Shown here: piece by piece, positions 8,426 through 14,724 of the stretch
How positions within the stretch are numbered: the stretch's first letter is position 1
How the letters are laid out: the number at the start of each line of letters is the position of its first letter
Assembly (NCBI GenBank): GCA_036257595.1
Contig: DATAFF010000060.1
Span: 1 to 26,236, forward strand
Direction of reading: 5' to 3'
Length of the DNA: 26,236 bases
Origin: DATAFF01 sp036257595
Lineage (GTDB): Bacteria > Pseudomonadota > Alphaproteobacteria > Rhizobiales > Aestuariivirgaceae
Notes under the pieces: generated by a model
Told to the model about the DNA's origin: nothing
The model's input: the letters and a program-made list of their open reading frames with translations, nothing else
Databases searched by the model: none
Program-made: the position numbers and the translations under genes

Positions 8426-9486
8426 CCGATGCCCTGGTCGAAATCCACGACCTTCACCATCGCTACGGCGACGCCGTGGCGCTCGACGGTGTCTCGCTTG
8501 CCATCGCGCCGGGCGCCTATACCGTGCTGCTCGGACCTTCCGGCTCCGGCAAGACGACCCTCCTGTCGATCCTTGGCGGCTTTGTCGTTCCGACCAGCGG
8601 AGTTGTGCTGATCAATGGCGCAGATTGCACGCGGCTGAGCCCGCAGGCGCGACCCACCGCCACGGTCTTTCAGGACTACGCCCTCTTTCCCCACATGTCG
8701 GTCGAATCCAATGTCGGCTTCGGCCTGATGATGCGAAGACTCGACCGGAAGGAGCGCCGCGACCGCGTCGCCGCCGCCCTGACCCTTGTCGGCCTCGCCG
8801 GGCTCGCCGGCAAACGGCCGCATCAGCTTTCCGGCGGTCAGCGTCAGCGCGTCGCGCTCGCCCGCGCGCTGGTCGTCGAGCCGGCCGTTCTGCTGCTCGA
8901 CGAGCCGCTCGGCGCGCTCGACCTCAAGCTCAGGCGCCAGATGCAGGACGAGCTCAAGGCCCTGCAGCATCGCGTCGGCACGGCGTTCGTCCATGTCACG
9001 CATGATCAGGAGGAAGCGATGGCGCTCGCCGATCATTGCGTGGTGATGAACCGCGGCCGGATCGAGGATGACGGCCCGCCCGAACGGGTCTATGCCCGCC
9101 CGGCGAGCCGGTTCACCGCTTCCTTCATGGGCGACAGCACGGCGCTCGAGGCAACCGTCATCGAGACGACGGAAGGAGCGGTGCTGGCGTCGACCAGCCT
9201 TGGCGATTTCCGCATTGCCGCCGCAGCGCCGCTCGGCGCACCGATTCTCCTGTCGCTGCGCCCGGAGCACCTCCATCTCGGCGAGCCGCGCAAGGGCCTC
9301 CATCTTGGCGATGCGGAGGTCTCGGGCGTGGTGTTCCAAGGCAGCTTCCGGCGGGTCACTGCAGTGTCGTTGCGCGATCCGGCGATCCTGTTCGAGGCCA
9401 AGGCGCCGCCCGGCCCGGCGATTGCCGTCGGCATGCGCCTCGTTTTATCCTGCGACCCCGAGAACGTCATCGTCACCACGAGGTGA
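8422..9486 (+). CDS. ABC transporter ATP-binding protein, PotA type
   Basis: A 354-residue ATPase energising the polyamine-type importer. The GTG at 8422 is chosen because CGGAGG lies just upstream, it overlaps the permease stop, and the usual short N-terminus (TDALVEIHDLHHRYGD) follows; a much longer upstream extension of the frame is a shadow of the permease gene. Motifs in order: Walker A GPSGSGKT (38-45), Q-loop Q84 in VFQDYALFP, signature LSGGQ (136-140), Walker B VLLLDEP with D160/E161, and switch histidine H194 (THDQEEA). The C-terminal ~110 residues form a TOBE-type regulatory domain. The stop overlaps the MBL hydrolase start (GTGA). Confidence 0.94.
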   Translation: MTDALVEIHDLHHRYGDAVALDGVSLAIAPGAYTVLLGPSGSGKTTLLSILGGFVVPTSGVVLINGADCTRLSPQARPTATVFQDYALFPHMSVESNVGFGLMMRRLDRKERRDRVAAALTLVGLAGLAGKRPHQLSGGQRQRVALARALVVEPAVLLLDEPLGALDLKLRRQMQDELKALQHRVGTAFVHVTHDQEEAMALADHCVVMNRGRIEDDGPPERVYARPASRFTASFMGDSTALEATVIETTEGAVLASTSLGDFRIAAAAPLGAPILLSLRPEHLHLGEPRKGLHLGDAEVSGVVFQGSFRRVTAVSLRDPAILFEAKAPPGPAIAVGMRLVLSCDPENVIVTTR

Positions 9487-10244
9487 AAGTGGCTCCGACC
9501 GACTTTGTCGATCCCGGCGACTGGTACGAGACCGTCCGCATGAGCGACGATGTCCCGCTCATCCACGAGCCATGGATCAAGCCTTTCTACCGCTGTAACA
9601 TCTGGCATGTGCGCGGCCACGATCGCGACCTGCTGTTCGACACCGGCCTCGGCCATTTCAGCCTGCGCCGCCACGTCCCGCTGGTGACGGGTCGCCCGAT
9701 CGTCTGTGTCGCGAGCCACACCCATTTCGACCATATCGGCTCCCATCACGAGTTCGACGACCGCCGCGTCGAAGCCTCCGAAGCCACGATCCTCGCCGAC
9801 CCGCGCCGCGATTGGACCCTCGCCGATCGTTACGCCACCGACGAGATGTTCGTTTGCCCGCCGCGCGGCTGGGAGGCGGGCGCCTATCGCATCGCACCGG
9901 CACCCGCCACCGGCATTCTCCGCCATGGCGACCTGATCGATCTCGGCGACCGCGCCTTCGGGGTCATCCACACCCCGGGACACTCGCCGGGCGGCATCGC
10001 GCTCTTCGAAGCGAGGACCGGCATCCTCCTCTCGGGCGACATCCTCTATGACGGTCCGCTGATCGACGACACCTATCACTCCGATCGTGGCGACTACGCA
10101 ACCACCATGGCGATGCTGCGCCGCCTTCCCGTCGCGGTCGTCCATGGCGGCCACTTCCCGAGCTTCGGGCCGACCCGCTATCGTCAGATCATCGACGAGT
10201 ATCTCGCCGGCAGCCGCATGCCGGGATGTCACTTGAGTCAGTAG
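9483..10244 (+). CDS. MBL-fold metallo-hydrolase coupled to ABC importer
   Basis: A 253-residue metallo-beta-lactamase-fold hydrolase. The metal motif is complete: HTHFDH with H79, H81, D83 and H84, then H167 (TPGHSPGG), bridging D186 (LLSGDILYDG) and H224 (VHGGHF). It most likely binds two metal ions and hydrolyses an ester, lactone, thioester or amide. The start GTG overlaps the ATPase stop (GTGA), so it belongs to the transporter operon and probably acts on the imported compound. No signal peptide is seen, which fits a cytoplasmic enzyme. The substrate is unknown; a lactonase role is possible but the sequence does not single it out. Confidence 0.88.
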   Translation: MKVAPTDFVDPGDWYETVRMSDDVPLIHEPWIKPFYRCNIWHVRGHDRDLLFDTGLGHFSLRRHVPLVTGRPIVCVASHTHFDHIGSHHEFDDRRVEASEATILADPRRDWTLADRYATDEMFVCPPRGWEAGAYRIAPAPATGILRHGDLIDLGDRAFGVIHTPGHSPGGIALFEARTGILLSGDILYDGPLIDDTYHSDRGDYATTMAMLRRLPVAVVHGGHFPSFGPTRYRQIIDEYLAGSRMPGCHLSQ

Positions 10245-10250
10245 GCCTCA

Positions 10251-10270
10251 CTTTACATTTCTTTGCATTG
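10251..10270 (+). promoter_or_regulatory. Tandem 10-bp direct repeat, candidate OmpR-family operator
   Basis: CTTTACATTT is followed directly by CTTTGCATTG, matching at 8 of 10 positions with an exact 10-bp period. Head-to-tail half-sites one helical turn apart are the usual binding pattern of OmpR/PhoB-family regulators. It sits about 70 bp ahead of the Spy-like gene, the first gene of an operon that encodes such a regulator, so autoregulation is inferred. No convincing -35/-10 pair was found beside it. Confidence 0.5.
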
Positions 10271-10338
10271 CGGAGACCGGCGCGAAATCGGCAGAGTCGA
10301 ATTGCTTCGGCGATGACTGCAACCGAAGGAGAGCAAGA

Positions 10339-10914
10339 ATGAGCGAGCATCGCGATCCCGCGTCTTCCACCGACAATCTTCAACCGCAGCCGAGGAAAGG
10401 CGGAAGGAGCTGGCTGGTCCTGCCGAGCATTGCCCTCGCCGCGGCATTGACCGGGGCGGCCGCCACCAATGCGGTGAGCGACTACAACGGCTCGGCGATG
10501 CCGGTCCATTTCATGGGCGGCGACCATGATTTCGACCCGGTCCGGGTGGAGGAACGGGCCGATCGCATGGTGCGTCATCTCGCCATCGAGGTCGATGCCA
10601 CCAACGAGCAGACCGACAAGCTGCGCGCCATCATGAAAGCCACGGTGAAGGATCTCGTCCCGCTGCGCGAGAAGATCAAATCGGCCCGCGAGCGCGCCCG
10701 CGAGCTGCTCACCGCCCCGACCATCGACCGCGGTGCCATCGAGCAGCTCCGCCAGGAGCAGATGGCCAATCTCGACGCCGGCAGCCGCCGCATCGCCCAA
10801 GGGTTGGAGGATGCCGCCGATGTCTTGAGCGTCGAGCAGCGCCGCAAGGTCGAGGAGAAGCTTGACGAATGGCGCCAACGCAGGGCTTTCTGGCGGTCAT
10901 GGCACCGCGGATGA
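10339..10914 (+). CDS. Spy/CpxP-like periplasmic protein (heavy-metal sensor / refolding chaperone family)
   Basis: A 191-residue protein with a short basic cytoplasmic tail, one hydrophobic segment (about residues 24-44, signal anchor or signal peptide) and a helical, charged periplasmic part. The region ATNEQTDKLRAIMKATVKDL and the later LSVEQRRKVEEKLDEW resemble the paired LTxxQ-type helices of the Spy/CpxP superfamily, which bind misfolded proteins or metal and often repress a partner sensor kinase. AAGGAG lies 7 bases before the ATG. The response regulator starts 26 bases downstream and the histidine kinase follows, the usual CpxP/CzcE-like arrangement. It probably damps the kinase until envelope stress or metal is present; that is inference. 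Confidence 0.8.
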   Translation: MSEHRDPASSTDNLQPQPRKGGRSWLVLPSIALAAALTGAAATNAVSDYNGSAMPVHFMGGDHDFDPVRVEERADRMVRHLAIEVDATNEQTDKLRAIMKATVKDLVPLREKIKSARERARELLTAPTIDRGAIEQLRQEQMANLDAGSRRIAQGLEDAADVLSVEQRRKVEEKLDEWRQRRAFWRSWHRG

Positions 10915-10940
10915 ACGCTTGGAGCATGGTGCTCTAGCAC

Positions 10941-11624
10941 GTGAGCGATCGCATCCTGCTCATCGAGGATGACGGCCGCCTGGCCGAGATGGTCTCCGAC
11001 TATCTCGGCCAGTCCGGCTTTCGCGTGTCGCGCGCCGCCAACGGCGCCGCCGGCCTGCAGATGCAGGCGAGCGACAGTTTCGACATCGTCGTGCTCGACC
11101 TGATGCTGCCCGACATGGACGGGATCGACGTCTGCCGGCAGCTGCGCCAGCGCGGCAGCATCCCGATCCTCATGCTGACGGCGCGCGGCGACGCCATGGA
11201 CCGGGTCATCGGCCTCGAAATGGGCGCCGACGATTATCTGCCCAAGCCCTTCGAGCCGCGCGAATTGCTGGCGAGGCTCAGGGCCATTCTCAGGCGTGGC
11301 CGCGCCGTCCCCGAGAGCATCCTCCGCTTCGGCCGGCTCGAGATCGACTGCAACGCCCGCGAGGTCCGCCTCGATGGCGAGCCGCGGCCGCTGACCAGCC
11401 ATCAATTCGGCCTGCTCCTCGCTCTGGCCCGCCGCGCCGGCCGCGTCATGACGCGCGAGGCGCTGATGGACATCATGAAGAACGAGCCGCTCGAGGCTTT
11501 CGACCGCTCGATCGATGTCCATATCTCGCGCATCCGCGCCGCCATCGAGGACGACCACAAGAGGCCCCGCCGCGTCATCACCATCCGCGGCGTCGGCTAT
11601 GTCTTCGCCAAGGCGCAGGACTAA
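10941..11624 (+). CDS. OmpR-family two-component response regulator
   Basis: A 227-residue transcription factor. The receiver domain (1-115) has the acidic pocket D10/D11, phospho-acceptor D53 (VVLDLMLPDMDG), T80 (MLTARGD) and K102 (LPKPFEP). The winged-helix DNA-binding domain (about 128-225) shows ALMDIMKNEPLEAFDRSIDV followed by HISRIRAAIEDD and the C-terminal VGYVF hairpin. The start is GTG, with only a distant GGAG upstream that lies inside a small hairpin (10922-10934). The kinase gene begins 6 bases after the stop. It may regulate the Spy-like gene through the direct repeat at 10251-10270. Confidence 0.95.
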   Translation: MSDRILLIEDDGRLAEMVSDYLGQSGFRVSRAANGAAGLQMQASDSFDIVVLDLMLPDMDGIDVCRQLRQRGSIPILMLTARGDAMDRVIGLEMGADDYLPKPFEPRELLARLRAILRRGRAVPESILRFGRLEIDCNAREVRLDGEPRPLTSHQFGLLLALARRAGRVMTREALMDIMKNEPLEAFDRSIDVHISRIRAAIEDDHKRPRRVITIRGVGYVFAKAQD

Positions 11625-11630
11625 CCAGCG

Positions 11631-12908
11631 GTGAAGCATCTCTACCACCAGCTCTATCTCACCATCATCGCGAGCCTGGTTCTGGTGGTGCTGGTGGCCG
11701 GCCTCCTATGGCGCCTCGGGCCGAGCGACACCCCGGCTTCGCGCGCCTTCGAGATCGCCGGCGAGCTGATGGCCGCGCAACTGCCTCCCGCAAGCGCCGG
11801 CGCGATGGTGCAGCAGCAGGCGATCACCCGCCTGCACGACCGGCTCGACATCGATCTCGGCCTGTTCGACAGCGCCCGCCGCCCGCTCGCCACCGCCGGT
11901 CGGCCCGTGCCGCCGCCGCCCGCCCGCCAGTCCCATGGCTGGATCTATGGCCATGACGGCGCCGCCTGGGCGATCAAGCTGCCCGACAGCCGCTGGATCG
12001 TGGCCCGCCCCTCGCTCCCGCCGCACCGCCCGGTGCTCCGCCTGATCGTCTTCCTTGGTGGCATCGCGCTCGCGGTGGCGCTCTGCGCCTATCCGGTGGT
12101 GCGCCGGCTGACGCGCCGGCTCGAACGGCTGCAGCAGGGGGTCGAGCAGCTCGGCTCCGGCGATCTCTCGGCCCGCGTCGAGGTCGAGGGCAGGGACGAG
12201 GTCGCCCGTCTCGCCGCCAGTTTCAACCGCGCCGCCGGTCGCATCGAGGAGCTGGTCAGGGCCCACAAGCTCCTCCTCGCCAACACCTCGCACGAGCTGC
12301 GCACCCCGTTGTCGCGCATCCGTATCGGCGTCGAGCTCATGCTCGAGAACATTCACGGCCGCGGCAGGACCGAGCTTCTCCGCGACATCGCCGAGCTCGA
12401 CCGGTTGATCGACGAGATCCTGCTGTCGAGCCGGCTCGATGCCCAGGCGGTGAACCGGGCGGATGAGGAGATCGATCTGCTTGCCCTCGCCGCCGAGGAG
12501 GGGGCGCGCTATGACGACTGCACGCTGGAAGGCCAGTCGGTGACGGTCTTCGGCGACCGCGGCCTGTTGCAGCGCATGCTGCGCAACCTTCTCGACAATG
12601 CCCAGCGCTATGGCAGAGTGCCGATCGAGATCAGCGTCGGCCTCCGGGACGGCCTGGCATCGATCGCCGTGTCCGATCAGGGTCCGGGTGTGCCGGAGAG
12701 CGAGCGCGAGCTGATTTTCTCGCCCTTCTATCGCGGCGGCTCCGGCAGGGAATCCGGCCGCGGCACCGGCCTTGGCCTGACCCTCGTCCACCAGATCGCC
12801 AGCAATCATGGCGGCACCGCCCGATGGGCGCCGGGACGTGACAAGCCGAGCCGGATCGAGGTCACCCTGCCGCTCGCCGAGAACCGTGTGACTTCGCGAA
12901 AAGACTGA
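11631..12908 (+). CDS. Sensor histidine kinase with HAMP domain
   Basis: A 425-residue membrane kinase that should phosphorylate the regulator encoded just upstream. TM1 is at about 9-28, a short periplasmic sensor region of about 105 residues follows, TM2 is at about 137-157, and a HAMP linker follows (RRLTRRLERLQQGVEQLGSG and the next ~35 residues). The HisKA H-box carries the phospho-acceptor H221 (NTSHELRTPLSRIRIG). The ATPase domain shows the N-box NLLDNAQRYG (319-328), G1 DQGPGV, F-box FSPFYRGG and G2 GTGLGLTL. The start is GTG. The periplasmic part is Pro- and Arg-rich (RPVPPPPARQ) with no recognised sensory fold; with the Spy-like partner it suggests envelope or metal stress sensing. 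Confidence 0.94.
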   Translation: MKHLYHQLYLTIIASLVLVVLVAGLLWRLGPSDTPASRAFEIAGELMAAQLPPASAGAMVQQQAITRLHDRLDIDLGLFDSARRPLATAGRPVPPPPARQSHGWIYGHDGAAWAIKLPDSRWIVARPSLPPHRPVLRLIVFLGGIALAVALCAYPVVRRLTRRLERLQQGVEQLGSGDLSARVEVEGRDEVARLAASFNRAAGRIEELVRAHKLLLANTSHELRTPLSRIRIGVELMLENIHGRGRTELLRDIAELDRLIDEILLSSRLDAQAVNRADEEIDLLALAAEEGARYDDCTLEGQSVTVFGDRGLLQRMLRNLLDNAQRYGRVPIEISVGLRDGLASIAVSDQGPGVPESERELIFSPFYRGGSGRESGRGTGLGLTLVHQIASNHGGTARWAPGRDKPSRIEVTLPLAENRVTSRKD

Positions 12909-12939
12909 ATTATAACGGGGGCCCATGGAGGTTACCCCG

Positions 12940-13224
12940 GTGTCGTTCTTGAAAAACCTGTTCGGCTGGGGAAAGGCGCGCAGCGACGAGTCTGCGGTGG
13001 CCAAGGAAGTCGAGCACAAGGGCTTCCTCATCACTGCCAAGCCCTATCTGGACAGCGGCCAATATCAGCTCGCCGGAACGATCTCGCGCGCGAGCGGCGA
13101 GGGCCGCCAGGAGCACGCCTTCATCCGCGCCGACCGCTTCGCCAGCCGGGAGGCCGCCGCCGATGCAGCGATCGCCAAGGGCCGCCAGCTGATCGACGAG
13201 CAGGGCGACCGGATCTTCGGCTGA
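12940..13224 (+). CDS. HlyU-family protein
   Basis: A 94-residue protein of the HlyU family (named after the Vibrio haemolysin regulator, but this short alphaproteobacterial form is a different fold group whose role is unclear). The GTG at 12940 is chosen over an in-frame ATG at 12925 because GGAGG at 12927-12931 sits 8 bases before it and because family members begin with a form of SFLKNLFGWG. The segments EVEHKGFLITAKPYLDSGQY, LAGTISR, EHAFIRADRF and the C-terminal QLIDEQGDRIFG are characteristic. It lies 31 bases after the kinase gene and could be co-transcribed with it. Confidence 0.8.
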   Translation: MSFLKNLFGWGKARSDESAVAKEVEHKGFLITAKPYLDSGQYQLAGTISRASGEGRQEHAFIRADRFASREAAADAAIAKGRQLIDEQGDRIFG

Positions 13225-13241
13225 CAAATTTTGCTCAAAAC

Positions 13242-13275
13242 CCGCCACTGTTTGGCCAAATCGACACACTGGCGG
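13242..13275. other. Weak dyad between HlyU gene and the coiled-coil gene
   Basis: CCGCCA (13242-13247) and TGGCGG (13270-13275) are inverted copies enclosing the 10-bp palindrome TTTGGCCAAA (13251-13260). It could be a factor-binding site or a weak transcription end. There is no T-run, so an intrinsic terminator is not claimed. Confidence 0.25.
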
Positions 13276-13361
13276 CACAAACGACTCCGCCGCGCCGCAT
13301 GGCCCTGGATCATCTTACGATTCTCGTGAAGTATGCCGGCGGTCAGTGAGTTGGTGTCGAA

Positions 13362-13640
13362 ATGAACAAGATTGTCGATCTCGCGGAGCAGAATCTGGCG
13401 CTCCTGCTCCTTGAACGGGACGTGTTGAAGGCCGATGTCGAGAGGCTGAGCGCCATTGTCGCCCAGCTCGAGGCCAAGCTGGCCGGCCTGGCGCCGCCTT
13501 GCCATCAGGGATGCCGATACGACCATTTCGAGGATCGCGAGCGCATGCGGGTCGACCATATCGGCCGGCTGATCGAGGAGCGCAACGAGGCCTGGAAGGA
13601 GCTGGCGCGCCGGCGCGAGCGAATAGCGAATAGCGAATAG
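13362..13640 (+). CDS. Small coiled-coil protein of unknown function
   Basis: A 92-residue soluble protein not recognised as a named family. Residues about 5-43 form a Leu-rich heptad-like helix (ALLLLERDVLKADVERLSAI), followed by a PPCHQGCRYDHFED segment with a C-x3-C pair next to histidines, then a second charged helix (IGRLIEERNEAWKELARRRE). The layout suggests a helical hairpin, perhaps dimeric, and the Cys/His cluster might bind metal. The ribosome-binding site is weak. The last residues (ANSE) and the TAG stop are contributed by the GAATAGC heptamer repeat, so the original C-terminus may have been replaced. Composition and codon use resemble the neighbours, so it is probably real. Confidence 0.55.
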   Translation: MNKIVDLAEQNLALLLLERDVLKADVERLSAIVAQLEAKLAGLAPPCHQGCRYDHFEDRERMRVDHIGRLIEERNEAWKELARRRERIANSE

Positions 13641-13853
13641 CGAAAAACCCCTCATCCGCCCCTCCGGGGCACCTTCTCCCCACTGCGCGGGGAGAAGGGA
13701 AAATTTGAGGCGGCGCATTTCTCTTCCCCTCGCCCCGCGACGGGGGCGACGAGGTCGCCACCCTTTCTCTTCCCCTCGCCCCGCGACAGCGGGGAGAGGG
13801 TGGCGCGAAGCGCCGGGTGAGGGGCATTCGCTACTCACTATTCGCTATTCGCT
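13619..13853. repeat. Composite palindromic intergenic element with heptamer-repeat arms
   Basis: The left arm has three GAATAGC heptamers (13621-13641) and the right arm has four inverted ATTCGCT-phase heptamers (13826-13853, the second degenerate as ACTCACT). Between them, 13649-13824 begins with CCCCTCATCCG and ends with the near-perfect inverse CGGGTGAGGGG. Inside are a GC-rich hairpin (CCTTCTCCCC...GGGGAGAAGG, about 13672-13699) and a 24-bp direct repeat (13718-13741 and 13764-13787, TTTCTCTTCCCCTCGCCCCG and so on). This type of palindromic unit is familiar from Hyphomicrobiales intergenic regions. It fills most of the gap between the coiled-coil gene and the catabolic operon. Confidence 0.85.
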
Positions 13854-13857
13854 CACA

Positions 13858-13885
13858 TTGACGCCGCCACACCCCTTGCTATGCT
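13858..13885 (+). promoter_or_regulatory. Predicted sigma-70-type promoter of the catabolic operon
   Basis: TTGACG (13858-13863) and TATGCT (13880-13885) are separated by 16 bases, a good match to the housekeeping -35/-10 pattern. Transcription would begin near 13892, about 45 bases ahead of the aldolase gene. It lies immediately downstream of the repeat element and is the only strong promoter-like pair seen before the long operon. Confidence 0.6.
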
Positions 13886-13899
13886 AACCCGACCAAGAA

Positions 13900-13917
13900 T
13901 TCCGCCAGCGAGCGGAA
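13900..13917. promoter_or_regulatory. 18-bp inverted repeat, candidate operator
   Basis: TTCCGC and GCGGAA form a perfect 6-bp dyad around the spacer CAGCGA, beginning about 8 bases after the predicted transcription start. That position suits a repressor responding to the imported substrate. The matching regulator (a LacI- or GntR-type factor would be typical) is not in the window. It could alternatively act as a 5' leader stem-loop. Confidence 0.5.
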
Positions 13918-13935
13918 CGCCATCGGGAGGAAGCA

Positions 13936-14718
13936 GTGAACGGCCAGGGCCTCAAGGCGCTGACCCGGACGCGCGAGCCGAAGTTCGGGCATTTCATTGT
14001 CGAGTTCGCCACGCCGGGCATCGGCCATATTCTCAAATCGGCCGGCTGCGAATTCGTCATTTTCGACATGGAGCATTCCGGCTTCTCGATCGAGACGGTC
14101 AAGAGCGCGATCCGCTATTTCGAGGCGGCGTCCTTGCCGGTAATCGTCCGCGTGCCATCGAAGGATTACCACCACATTGCCCGCGCCTGCGATGCCGGCG
14201 CCGAGGGCCTGATGCTGCCCATGGTCGGCACCCCCGACGAGGTCCGCCGCATCATCGCCAGCATGAAATACCACCCGCAAGGCTCGCGCGGCGTCGCGCT
14301 CCAGATCGCCCATGACAATTACCGACCGGGCACCGTCGCCGACAAATTCGGCCGCGCCAATGAGCGCACCACCTTCGTTTGCCAGATCGAGACCGCCGAG
14401 GGCGTCGAGAACGCTGATGCCATCGCCGCCATCGACGGCGTCGACCTGCTCTGGGTCGGCCATTTCGATCTTTCGGTGTCGCTCGGCATTCCGGGGCAGT
14501 TCGACCATCCCAGATTCACCGGCGCCATCGAGCGGGTGGTGACCGCCGCCCGCCGCCACGGCCGCGCGCTCGGGCGCCTGGTGCCGACGGTGGAGCAGGG
14601 GATCGAGGTCAACGCGATCGGCTTCGATTTCATCTGCTATTCCGGCGATGTCTGGGTGCTGCATGATGCGCTGGCAGCGGCTCTTGCCAGATTGCGGGCC
14701 GGGTGCGGAAAGGCTTGA
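13936..14718 (+). CDS. HpcH/HpaI-type class II aldolase
   Basis: A 260-residue metal-dependent pyruvate-type aldolase of the HpcH/HpaI family, which cleaves 4-hydroxy-2-oxo acids such as 2-keto-3-deoxy sugar acids to pyruvate (or a related keto acid) and an aldehyde. Residues align with the characterised HpaI active site: catalytic H47 (FDMEHSG), carboxylate-binding R72 (IVRVPS), metal ligands E152 (CQIETAEG) and D178 (VGHFDLSVSLGIPG). The length is that of HpaI, YfaU and GarL. The start is GTG with GGGAGG 5 bases upstream. It is the first gene of the operon, 6 bases ahead of the dehydrogenase. The exact substrate is unknown. Confidence 0.9.
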   Translation: MNGQGLKALTRTREPKFGHFIVEFATPGIGHILKSAGCEFVIFDMEHSGFSIETVKSAIRYFEAASLPVIVRVPSKDYHHIARACDAGAEGLMLPMVGTPDEVRRIIASMKYHPQGSRGVALQIAHDNYRPGTVADKFGRANERTTFVCQIETAEGVENADAIAAIDGVDLLWVGHFDLSVSLGIPGQFDHPRFTGAIERVVTAARRHGRALGRLVPTVEQGIEVNAIGFDFICYSGDVWVLHDALAAALARLRAGCGKA

Positions 14719-14724
14719 GCGGCA

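Noticed and set aside
13619..13853. Repeat cluster as a CRISPR array
   Set aside because: The units are 7-mers without unique spacers, arranged as inverted arms around a palindrome, and no cas genes are present.
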